64,000 nucleotides of DNA from Scytonema sp045865695 (GTDB lineage: Bacteria; Cyanobacteriota; Cyanobacteriia; Cyanobacteriales; Nostocaceae): contig NZ_BAACAP010000231.1 of assembly GCF_045865695.1 (NCBI RefSeq), positions 1-64,000 of the forward strand. Direction: 5' to 3'. Made by a program: the position numbers and the translations under genes. The notes beneath the pieces were generated by a model. That model was not told the origin of the DNA and made no database searches. It worked only from the letters and a program-made list of their open reading frames with translations. Below, piece after piece: positions 15,351 through 23,513 of the stretch. The stretch's first letter is position 1. The number at the start of each line of letters is the position of its first letter.

Positions 15351-18300
15351 TCAGAGGTATAGACTGTGATTGACTCCACTTGACTCCACGATTCCGTTAT
15401 CTAGTAGCACGACAATAAAAGTTGCGCCCTGCCCAATACCTGGGCTTTTGGCGTGGATAGTTCCGCCGTGGAGTTCTACTAAGCTACGGGCGATCGCTAG
15501 TCCTAACCCTAGTCCTTTTTTTACACCGTCTGCTTGCCGGAAAGTATCAAAAATATACGGTAGAAAATCGCCATCTATTCCACAGCCAGTATCAGTTATT
15601 CTAATCTCAGCTTGATGTTCATGAGAAAGCAGACTAACTTCAATTCTTCCCCCTAGAGGAGTAAATTTGACAGCATTAGTCAGTAAATTTAAGACAATTT
15701 GTTGTAACCGCTCTGGATCGCCTTGAACTATCCTAGGTAATGGATCGAGCAGACAATCTAGGCAAATGTCTTTGCTTTCCAGGGATTGACGGACTGTGGC
15801 GATCGCCCCATCGATGACTTGTTGCAACTCGACTGGTTGGAGATTCAGGTGAATTTTACCCGCAGCAATCCGCGAGATATCGAGCAAATCTTGGACAAGT
15901 TTGGCTTGCAGAGTAGCATTGCGTTCAATCGTTTCCAAGGCTTTCATCAGCATGGCTTGACTGGACGGGCTGCTACGGAGTAAGCGCGTCCAACCGAGAA
16001 TGGCAACTAGGGGGATATTCAGTTCGTGAGAAACTGTTGATAGTATCTCATCTTTTCTGCGGTTAATTATTCTTTCAGAGCGCAGTGCAACCGATCGCAG
16101 GTGTGCCATTTGCAGGTAAGTATTGACACGAGTGACAAGTTCGGTAGCAGAAAATGGTTTAATTAGGTAATCATCAGCCCCAGCAAGGAGTCCTTCAATG
16201 ACAGATTCAACTCCTGCACGGGCAGAAAGCAGAACGATCGGTACTTCTTTTGTCCGTGGATCGGTACGCAATGCTTTCAGTAAGTCAAAGCCGTCTAATT
16301 CTGGCATCATCACATCAGTTAGAACCAAATCTGGCACGCGCTCATTAACCGCCGCCAGTGCAGCTGCCCCATCAGCAACCGCTATCACCTCATGGTGTTC
16401 GCTTAATATCCGCGTGAGGTAACCGCGCATATCGGCGTTGTCATCGACGATGAGGACACGGGGTACTGGGGATTGGGTACTGGGGATTGGGGATTGGGCA
16501 TTGGTTACTTCCGTTGTCTCCTTATCCCTAGTCCCTAGTCCCCATTGCCCCTTATCCCCAGAGGGGACCCCGAGTTCCCCAGTCCCTCCTTCTGGTATCC
16601 AGCGCTCTGCTTCTTGAACATAAGGGGCTGCACCGAGTGCCGTTGATGCTAGGGTGCGTGTGGCTTGAATGCGATCGCGTAGCGTCTGGGTAGGAGACGC
16701 TACGCAATCGCTTGGCAGGTGGGCTGTACCTAGTGGAATTGTAACACTGAAGCAGCTACCCACTCCTACAGTGCTAGTTACGTCTACAGTTCCACCATGC
16801 AGTTTAATTAATTCCCGAACCAAAGCAAGACCAATACCAGAGCCTTCATGAGTTCTGGCTTTTGCTCCTCGTACTTGGTAAAATCGCTCAAACAGATGGG
16901 GCAATTGTTCCAACTCAATCCCTGTACCTGTATCTTCTACTTGTAGCATTACACGATCGTCATCAGCAAGACGCAGTCTGATGGCGATTTCGCCTTCTAA
17001 AGTGAACTTAAAGGCGTTGGAGAGCAAGTTGAGAACAATTTTCTCCCACATTTCCTGGTCTACGTATACAGGCTCACGCATCGGTGGACAATCTACCACT
17101 AGCCGCAGCCCAGCCCGTTCGATGGCGGAACGAAACACAGACGCTAACTCAGTGGTGAACGTTGCCAAGTCGGTCGGTTCATAAACTGCTTCCATGCGTC
17201 CGGCTTCGATGCGGGAGAAGTCGAGTAGGGTATTGACCAGTTTCAGTAGACGTAAACCATTGCGATGCGCTAGTTCCAATCGTTCCCGTTGCTCCTGAGG
17301 CAGGGGATGAGTGCGTTCGCGTTCGCGAAGCGTGTGCCCTGCACATAGCGACTCCGTTCGCGCTAGCGTCTCCGAAGGAGAAGGAGTATCGCTCAAGGCA
17401 TCTTGCAGGGGCGCAAGTAATAGTGTCAGTGGCGTGCGGAACTCGTGAGAAACGTTGCTGAAAAAAGCGGTTTTGGCACGATCTAACTGGGCTAGTGCCT
17501 CAGCGCGTTGGCGTTCTTCTTCGCGGGCAGTCTGTTCCTGGATCAGTTGAATCCGATTGGCTTCTGCCTGCTTGCGATCGGTTACGTCTTGCGCCACGCC
17601 GACATACTGAACGGGACGACCTTGCCCGTCGAAAAATGTCTGACCGCGTACCGATACCCAACGCTCTATTTTATCCTCAATGCCGACGGTGCGAAACTCG
17701 GCTGCAAAAATGCCGTCGCCGTTTGGGTCAATGGCTTTCGCTACTTGCCGCTCAACATACTCGCGGTCTTGGGGGTGAATTCCGGCATTATAAATTTCAT
17801 AATTGATTTGGGCATCGGCGGGCAAACCCCACATCGCTTTGAGTCTCGCGTCCCACTTGAGTTCGTTGGTCAGCGGATTCCATTCGTAAGGCGACAGTTG
17901 CGCTACGGCGATCGCGCTTTGCAGTTTCCGCTCGCTCTCGCGCAGTGTTGCTTCTGCTTTTTTGTGCTCGGTGACATCTTGAGCCGTCCCAATAATCTGG
18001 GTCACAGTGCCGTCTGCGGCTCGCTCAAACACGGCATCTCGGCAGCGAAGCCAGCGATACTCTCCCGTTGCGTGTCTCATGCGAAGTTCGTGGTCGTACA
18101 CCTCCCGATCGTCCAGATCCCGAAACCGCTGGTTGCCTTCAATCACCCCCGGAATATCATCTGGATGAATCAGGCTCCCAATCAGCGACGATCCGAGGGT
18201 GGCGATTTGCGCTTGGGAGTAGCCCAATACTTGCTGAATGCCCGCATTAACATAAGTGTTGCGTTCCTCGATCAGATCGAACACGTATACGAGATCGGGG

Positions 18301-19817
18301 GTGGTTGCAGCAATTTTCTCTAACTGGCGGCGAGAGTGGGCTAGTGCTGCCTCGGCTTGCTTACGATCGGTGATGTCGAGATTAACGCCAGACATTCGCA
18401 CTGGCTTACCCGTCGCATCGCGAATCAGTTGGGCGACGGCTTCAATCCATCGAACTGAGCCGTTTGGTTGAATGATGCGAAATTCACCACGGTAATCGAT
18501 TTCGTTGGAGGCGAGAAATTGAGCGATGCTTTCCTTAACACGCTGCTGGTCTTCCGGGTGCTGACTTGACTCCCAAATCTCGTCGCCCGTTTTGTCAGGC
18601 TGCGACTCATAGCCGTAAAGTGTCCACATCGTTTCCGACCAGTAAGTTTTTCCGCTGGCGGCATCCCAATCCCAAACGCCGACATTGCCCGCTTTTTGGG
18701 CGGTCTGAAGCCTCTCTTCCGACACGCGCAAGGCGACTTCTGCCTGTTTGCGATCGCTAATGTCATAAGAAACGGCAAGCACAGCATATACTTTGCCGTT
18801 TGGCAACCTTAGCGGCGTTCCGCACGTGATGAAGGAGCGATCGTGTGCGTCGTGTTCATACTCAAACGCTTCGCCAGCAAGCCCCTGACGGTACCACTGC
18901 TCGTAATGCGCCGTTAATTCTGGTGGCATCACCTCGAAAATTGTATGCCCCACCAAATCTTCGCTTTTGAATCCGGCGGCGGACAATGCTTCTCCTTCGG
19001 CGAGTTGGTAACGGAGATTGCGATCGACAACAAACACAGCCCCACCCGGCAGGTTCTCAATTAAAGCCCGCGAAAGTTCTTCGGATTCGCGCAAAGCAAT
19101 CTCCGCGAGCTTGCGATCGCCAACCTCCACTTCAAGTTGAGCATTCTTTGTCAATAATTCCTGGGTCTGTCGCTGCATCAATTGCAGGGCTGCGGCTGTA
19201 AAGTCTGCCAGACTCGTCATCACCCGCACATCTTCACCGTCAAAGTGCCGATGCTCATTGTGGGAGAGAATCCAAATCGTGCCGAGGGTGTGGCTCTCTG
19301 CCTGCAGCGGTAGCACCAATACTTCAACCACAGGTATCTCAGCGACCTGGAAGTCGGTGAAATAGCGATCGGGATAGGCGAAAAGCACAGGGGTGCCCCG
19401 CTCCAAACAAACCCCACAGGAGCTGGAGTTGCGAGAGGTCGTGTTGCCGACCAAGGAAGCCAAAGCTCCAGATATTACAGACCAGCGAAATACCTCTTCC
19501 CCAGCCTCGGTTGTCTGTGGCAAGCTGAGGACTGCACTTCCTGCCTGACATAGCTCTACCGCCAGATCCACTAGAGTTTGCAGCAGCGTTTCTGGATCGC
19601 GTGCCATCTGCCGTGCTAGGGGTTGCATTGCCATAGCTTGAGCCTGCCAGTTGGGCGGACGGGGCGAACGCCGCGACAATTCCTCCGTAATTAGAATGTC
19701 GTTCAGGGTGACGGTTTCTCTTTGAGGTCGTTGCATGGCATCTATTGCTCTCACGCAGGTATCACAATTGTGTTGAGCCAGGTTGATTAATGGTGAGACC
19801 AGTCCTTGTAGAGACAA
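15351..19817 (-). CDS. Hybrid sensor histidine kinase: GAF-PAS4-HK-REC-HK
   Basis: 1488 residues, soluble, no membrane segment. Order: GAF (about 75-215), four PAS/PAC modules (about 245-360, 365-490, 495-620, 625-750), HisKA with His791 (NVSHEFRTP), HATPase (about 915-1030), receiver with Asp1168 (LVLTDVMMPELDG), then a second HisKA with His1264 (TVSHELNIP) and HATPase (about 1365-1475). Two complete kinase cores flanking a receiver suggest an internal phosphorelay. Three linkers contain translated DNA repeats (near 17311-17385, 16671-16711 and 16438-16585). It lies convergent to the TnpB-like remnant and splits the ABC transporter operon. The signal is unknown. Confidence 0.9.
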   Translation of the reverse strand: MSLQGLVSPLINLAQHNCDTCVRAIDAMQRPQRETVTLNDILITEELSRRSPRPPNWQAQAMAMQPLARQMARDPETLLQTLVDLAVELCQAGSAVLSLPQTTEAGEEVFRWSVISGALASLVGNTTSRNSSSCGVCLERGTPVLFAYPDRYFTDFQVAEIPVVEVLVLPLQAESHTLGTIWILSHNEHRHFDGEDVRVMTSLADFTAAALQLMQRQTQELLTKNAQLEVEVGDRKLAEIALRESEELSRALIENLPGGAVFVVDRNLRYQLAEGEALSAAGFKSEDLVGHTIFEVMPPELTAHYEQWYRQGLAGEAFEYEHDAHDRSFITCGTPLRLPNGKVYAVLAVSYDISDRKQAEVALRVSEERLQTAQKAGNVGVWDWDAASGKTYWSETMWTLYGYESQPDKTGDEIWESSQHPEDQQRVKESIAQFLASNEIDYRGEFRIIQPNGSVRWIEAVAQLIRDATGKPVRMSGVNLDITDRKQAEAALAHSRRQLEKIAATTPDLVYVFDLIEERNTYVNAGIQQVLGYSQAQIATLGSSLIGSLIHPDDIPGVIEGNQRFRDLDDREVYDHELRMRHATGEYRWLRCRDAVFERAADGTVTQIIGTAQDVTEHKKAEATLRESERKLQSAIAVAQLSPYEWNPLTNELKWDARLKAMWGLPADAQINYEIYNAGIHPQDREYVERQVAKAIDPNGDGIFAAEFRTVGIEDKIERWVSVRGQTFFDGQGRPVQYVGVAQDVTDRKQAEANRIQLIQEQTAREEERQRAEALAQLDRAKTAFFSNVSHEFRTPLTLLLAPLQDALSDTPSPSETLARTESLCAGHTLRERERTHPLPQEQRERLELAHRNGLRLLKLVNTLLDFSRIEAGRMEAVYEPTDLATFTTELASVFRSAIERAGLRLVVDCPPMREPVYVDQEMWEKIVLNLLSNAFKFTLEGEIAIRLRLADDDRVMLQVEDTGTGIELEQLPHLFERFYQVRGAKARTHEGSGIGLALVRELIKLHGGTVDVTSTVGVGSCFSVTIPLGTAHLPSDCVASPTQTLRDRIQATRTLASTALGAAPYVQEAERWIPEGGTGELGVPSGDKGQWGLGTRDKETTEVTNAQSPIPSTQSPVPRVLIVDDNADMRGYLTRILSEHHEVIAVADGAAALAAVNERVPDLVLTDVMMPELDGFDLLKALRTDPRTKEVPIVLLSARAGVESVIEGLLAGADDYLIKPFSATELVTRVNTYLQMAHLRSVALRSERIINRRKDEILSTVSHELNIPLVAILGWTRLLRSSPSSQAMLMKALETIERNATLQAKLVQDLLDISRIAAGKIHLNLQPVELQQVIDGAIATVRQSLESKDICLDCLLDPLPRIVQGDPERLQQIVLNLLTNAVKFTPLGGRIEVSLLSHEHQAEIRITDTGCGIDGDFLPYIFDTFRQADGVKKGLGLGLAIARSLVELHGGTIHAKSPGIGQGATFIVVLLDNGIVESSGVNHSLYL
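16438..16585 (-). repeat. Translated heptamer/STRR tract in the kinase linker
   Basis: The gggtact/ggggatt heptamers and a unit with an inner inverted repeat (CCCCAGAGGGG, near 16557) are read in frame. They encode GELGVPSGDKGQWGLGTRD and a following SPIPSTQSPVP stretch just before the receiver domain. The same DNA unit is read in the same frame in the CheA gene at 59186-59402. Confidence 0.9.
16671..16711. repeat. HIP1-linked palindrome inside the kinase gene
   Basis: Arms of 17 bases (16671-16687 and 16695-16711) pair with one mismatch around a 7-base loop. The left arm starts with the HIP1 octamer GCGATCGC. It encodes about 14 residues (SPTQTLRDRIQATR region) between the first HATPase and the receiver domain. 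Confidence 0.85.
17311..17385. repeat. Palindromic repeat cluster inside the first kinase core
   Basis: This stretch contains TTCGCGAA, CGCTAGCG-type and CTCCgaaGGAG palindromes typical of Nostocales intergenic repeats. It is translated in frame as an Arg/Thr/Glu-rich insert (TLARTESLCAGHTLRERER) between the two helices of the first HisKA domain. Exact insert borders are estimates. Confidence 0.7.
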
Positions 19818-20078
19818 AAGAAATAACGACTAACCACTAATACCAATCTCTATATTAAAGCAACAGATTGAGATCCCCCCTAGCCCCCCTTAAAAAGGGG
19901 GGAAAGTACTTCAAGTCCCCCGATGGATTGGGGAGCCACTGCGAAGAACGCGGGTTAAGCGACTTGTTCGCGGAGCGTCTCCGCGCTTGAGATAGCAAGT
20001 GGCGTGGATAATGGGGGATCGTGTGTAGCAATCATTTGGATAATTGGTATAACTATTAACAACTAACCACAAACAATA
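19818..20078. repeat. Repeat-filled spacer between kinase and permease
   Basis: It holds a palindrome CCCCCCTTaaaAAGGGGGG (19884-19902) with a flanking CCCCCC run, and GCGGAGCGTCTCCGC near 19976-19990. A taactattaacaactaacc heptamer-like tract runs up to the permease start. No gene. The divergent promoters for the kinase and the second permease must lie here. Confidence 0.6.
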
Positions 20079-20999
20079 ATGATTAACTTCTTTTCCGATT
20101 ATTTAGTGTCTAGCCTGCGCCTTTCAGTACCTCTTGCATTTGCGGCGTTGGGGGGGATGTTTTCAGAAAGGTCGGGAGTCTTGAATATTGCGTTGGAAGG
20201 AATGTTGCTAATTGGTGCTTTTACGAGTGCTGCGACAACTTTTTACACTGGTAATGTCTGGATTGGTATCATTGCTGCAATTGTTGTTGGAGGATTGACA
20301 GGATTGCTGCATGCTTTTTTATCTGTAACTTTACAGGTGAATCAGTTAGTCTCTGGACTAGCCATCAATCTTGTTGCTTCTGGATTAACTTCATTTCTGT
20401 CTCGATTGGTCTTTGGTGGTGCAAATGCCCAAAGTATTGTAGGGCTTAACCCAATAAGCGTTCCTCTTCTTGCAGAGATTCCAGTTATTGGTACTCTGCT
20501 TTTTCGACAAGATGTTTTGGTCTATCTACTATTTGTTTTAGTTTTTATTAGTACGTATATATTGTTTCACACTAGCTACGGTTTAACCTTACGAGCTGTT
20601 GGTGAATACCCTAGTGCTGCTGATACATCTGGAATTTCAGTACAACGGATACGTTACTTAGCTGTCGTAACGAGCGGTTGTTTGACTGGGTTAGGAGGCG
20701 CTTATTTAAGTTTAGTGCAAGTCAAATACTTTGCTGAAGGAATGAGTGCGGGCAAAGGTTTTATTGCCATTGCAGCACTTATCTTTGGTCGATGGCATCC
20801 TGTAGGAACGGCTTTAGCTTGTTTATTATTCGGCGCAACGGAAGCTTTACAACTGCGAATTCAAGCATTAGGTGCAAACCTTCCTTATCAATTTTTAATT
20901 ATGCTGCCTTATGCGATCGCACTTTTTGCCCTGATGGGACGAAAGAACAAATCTACGCCTCCTGCGGCTTTGGGCATGCCTTATTTGAAACGAAGTTAA
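20079..20999 (+). CDS. ABC transporter permease, nucleoside type (subunit 2)
   Basis: 306 residues with about eight membrane segments. The N-terminus carries the family motif SVPLAFAALGGMFSERSGV followed by LNIALEGMLLIGAF; the coupling region AVGEYPSAADTSGIS is near residue 180. It fits the YufQ-like second permease of nucleoside importers, normally directly behind the first permease. Here it is separated from it by about 8.1 kb of mobile and signalling DNA, so it needs its own promoter. No further transporter gene follows. Confidence 0.86.
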   Translation: MINFFSDYLVSSLRLSVPLAFAALGGMFSERSGVLNIALEGMLLIGAFTSAATTFYTGNVWIGIIAAIVVGGLTGLLHAFLSVTLQVNQLVSGLAINLVASGLTSFLSRLVFGGANAQSIVGLNPISVPLLAEIPVIGTLLFRQDVLVYLLFVLVFISTYILFHTSYGLTLRAVGEYPSAADTSGISVQRIRYLAVVTSGCLTGLGGAYLSLVQVKYFAEGMSAGKGFIAIAALIFGRWHPVGTALACLLFGATEALQLRIQALGANLPYQFLIMLPYAIALFALMGRKNKSTPPAALGMPYLKRS

Positions 21000-21083
21000 A
21001 TTTTCCAATCACCTCTTGACTATTTTGGATTGAGAAATCCAACATAGGACTCCTATTTGATTTAGGAAATACAAGTAGGTAGG

Positions 21084-21120
21084 GCTATGCCGCACAAAAG
21101 CTTTATTTGTGCGGCATAGC
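21084..21120. repeat. Palindrome GCTATGCCGCACAAA / complement
   Basis: Perfect 15-bp arms (21084-21098, 21106-21120) around a 7-base loop, between the convergent permease and sodC genes. It could terminate transcription. A related but degenerate copy is at 31118-31169 (GTAGGTA..GGC at one end, GCCCTACCTAC at the other). Confidence 0.75.
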
Positions 21121-21217
21121 TACTGTCATTAAATTTTTCACAAATCAGGTTGGATTGCTATATCTGTCACAATTGTTTTTTCTCATTGATATAACTTTCA
21201 TGCAGATTGCTTGATGT

Positions 21218-21811
21218 TTAAGTATTATATGTTATCACTCCACAGGCTATCCGTCCTCCACCTGCTTGTGACGCCTCTCCTTGGGCTATTTGTAAATCCT
21301 GAAATTGGTGAATAATAATTGCACTACCATTGTCGTCAAATACACTCACTGGGCTTTCACGTAAAGTGACGCGACTGGTTACTACATTATATTTTGCATA
21401 ACCGTCTTCACTTACTATTAGGTTTGGCAAATCACCTAAATGGTATGGATGGTTAGCTTCCACAGGTACTTCGGAACCAAATGGACCGGGGTCAAAGTGT
21501 CCGCCACTAGTGGTGAACGCAGGTTGGGCATTAGGATCGCACGTACCTGCAGAATGAATATGAAGCCCGTGTAAACCGGGAGTCAGTATAGCCGGATCTC
21601 CTTGGATCTCACCTTTAATTTGTACAGATCCATCTTTTCGCTCTATGAAAAATAAAGTACCAGTGATGTCTTTACCTTCAATATAAGTTTGTGCTGTTGG
21701 CAAACTTTGCGCCATACTCGGTTCTACTACTATTAGTTTGCCAATGATTATTATGCTAAGAGTCAGTCCGAGGAGAAATAAAGATTTGATCGGCGGCAAT
21801 TTGAACTTCAT
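21218..21811 (-). CDS. sodC: Cu/Zn superoxide dismutase, exported
   Basis: 197 residues from the ATG at 21811 (MKFKLPPIKSLFLLG); the 16 codons upstream lack family character. A hydrophobic signal/anchor (about 9-29) is followed by MAQS, so the enzyme acts in the periplasm. Metal ligands are visible: HGLHIH (His84, His86), GGHFDP (His105), HLGD (His124, Asp127) and IIIHQF (His168). Cys91 and Cys190 can form the structural disulfide and Arg187 (GGGRIACG) is the channel arginine. It converts superoxide to peroxide and oxygen. Many cyanobacteria rely on Fe, Mn or Ni SODs instead. Confidence 0.92.
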   Translation of the reverse strand: MKFKLPPIKSLFLLGLTLSIIIIGKLIVVEPSMAQSLPTAQTYIEGKDITGTLFFIERKDGSVQIKGEIQGDPAILTPGLHGLHIHSAGTCDPNAQPAFTTSGGHFDPGPFGSEVPVEANHPYHLGDLPNLIVSEDGYAKYNVVTSRVTLRESPVSVFDDNGSAIIIHQFQDLQIAQGEASQAGGGRIACGVITYNT

Positions 21812-22088
21812 GATTTTTTGTGGTGGTAGTAAATTATTTGAGTGGGTTGAAGTCAGCAAAGGGCTGAATTTAACCTATATTGGGGTTTATTTGGACGCTA
21901 ACATAAACCCTATTCTTTTAGATAGTACCCCGTGTAGGTACATTCTCATTTGACATAATTTTGGAAGATAGATTGCATTGTCTACATACTGGAGTGGAAT
22001 TTTAGACCGGAAAGGGAGTACAACTCAGAACAAAAGGGAATTGGTATTTTTGGAACAACTGAAGTACTGAGTGCGTCCTGAGAGCGGA

Positions 22089-22133
22089 TAACAATCGCTC
22101 AATCTCGGATTTCTGAGAGCTAGACGATTGTTA
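22089..22133. promoter_or_regulatory. Inverted repeat upstream of the HlyD-type gene
   Basis: TAACAATCG (22089-22097) and CGATTGTTA (22125-22133) are perfect complements, 54 bases before the start codon. This could be an operator half-site pair or a leader hairpin. The rest of 21812-22187 shows no gene. Confidence 0.4.
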
Positions 22134-22187
22134 GTACTTATACATCTATTTAAAAAACTGCTATCGTTGCATAGTTGAAGGTTGCTA

Positions 22188-23306
22188 ATGGAAAGCTTAA
22201 ATTCTTCACAACAAACCCAGCAAGTTACAGGACTAGACGAACAAGGAACTCTAGTGTCGCAGCAAGACGCGATCGCTACCAATTCCACTCAGACAACAAT
22301 TCATCACAAAAAATCCTCTGTAAATCTACTCCCTAAAGTGACAATTGGCTTGTTGTTAGGTACGGGAGCCATTGCTTCTGGAGTATACGGGTATCGCTCG
22401 TGGCAGTTTGCTCAAAAATATCAAGTCACTGACAATGCTTTTATCTCTGCAAATATTCAACCCGTTACATCGCGTCTATCGGGAATTGTCACCGAAATTG
22501 CTATAAATGATAATCAAATGGTATCCCCTGGCTCGGTGTTGGTGAAACTCGATCCCCGTGACTATGAAGTTTCTTTGTCCCAAGCAAAAGCGTCTCTAGA
22601 GTTAGCCAAACAACAAGCAGCACAAGTACGGGAAAATATGAAAGCTGTGGCAATTACCACAGTTAGCATACCAGAACCAGTGACAACAAAACCTACAAAA
22701 AAAGAAACACGGGTTGGTAAATCAACCAATAAGAACAAACAAGTCAAACAAAGCGATCGCACGCAGAAAGTTTCGTCACTAGCAAACGCTGCTCGACAGA
22801 AAGAAATTGACGACCAAAAGTACAAAACAGCACTCGCTGCGATCGCACAAAAAGAAGCTGATTTGAAAAAAGCACAACTTGAGTTATCTTATACTAAAAT
22901 TACTGCCCTTTTGCCTGGAAAAATAGGTAATAAAAACGTCCAAGTAGGACAGCAGGTGCAACCAGGGCAAACTCTCATTACGGTTGTACAACCCAATCCT
23001 TGGATTGTAGCTAATTTTAAGGAAACACAGTTAGAAAAAATCCAACCCGGTCAAAAAGTGGATATCAAGATGACAGCTTTTCCCAGTCACAAGTTTCATG
23101 GCACAGTGGAAAGTATGTCTCCCACATCTTTTGGTAGATTTACTCCTTTGCCACAAGAAGGTAATACACCATCATCTACAAAAAATGTGGATGAGCAAAG
23201 AATACCTGTCAAGATAGTGTTTGAACCAGAGAGCATTCGCGGTTTTGAATCGCGGTTATCGCCTGGAATGTCAGCAACTGTCACAGTTGACCTTAAAAGT
23301 AAGTAA
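22188..23306 (+). CDS. HlyD/EmrA-family membrane fusion protein
   Basis: 372 residues from the ATG at 22188 (MESLNSSQQTQQ). One membrane helix lies at about 49-68, then a lipoyl-like half (DNAFISANIQPVTSRLSGIV), a basic coiled-coil stretch (about 120-235) and the second lipoyl half with a beta-barrel (VQVGQQVQPGQTLITVVQP, NFKETQLEKIQPGQ). This is the periplasmic adaptor of tripartite efflux. The motif order fits EmrA-type adaptors of MFS pumps, but no EmrB-like transporter or TolC is adjacent, so its partner is elsewhere. Confidence 0.85.
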   Translation: MESLNSSQQTQQVTGLDEQGTLVSQQDAIATNSTQTTIHHKKSSVNLLPKVTIGLLLGTGAIASGVYGYRSWQFAQKYQVTDNAFISANIQPVTSRLSGIVTEIAINDNQMVSPGSVLVKLDPRDYEVSLSQAKASLELAKQQAAQVRENMKAVAITTVSIPEPVTTKPTKKETRVGKSTNKNKQVKQSDRTQKVSSLANAARQKEIDDQKYKTALAAIAQKEADLKKAQLELSYTKITALLPGKIGNKNVQVGQQVQPGQTLITVVQPNPWIVANFKETQLEKIQPGQKVDIKMTAFPSHKFHGTVESMSPTSFGRFTPLPQEGNTPSSTKNVDEQRIPVKIVFEPESIRGFESRLSPGMSATVTVDLKSK

Positions 23307-23513
23307 GCAATAGTAAAAAATTACGCTAAAGGTTCTAAGTGTTATCTAAATTCTTACCAATGACGAATGACGATCTTAACTACCTAATTTTAATTGTGAT
23401 GACCAACTAATTAGGTGTTTTTGCCATAAATACTTAAGGTGTTTTTTAAGAACGATGTTAAGATCGTTCAACCTTAACTATTTCTTAAGACTAACACCTT
23501 TGCTCTAACTCAA

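Noticed and set aside
22025..22288. 87-codon minus-strand frame upstream of the HlyD-type gene
   Set aside because: Overlaps the HlyD start and a palindromic leader; no recognisable protein features beyond chance cysteines.
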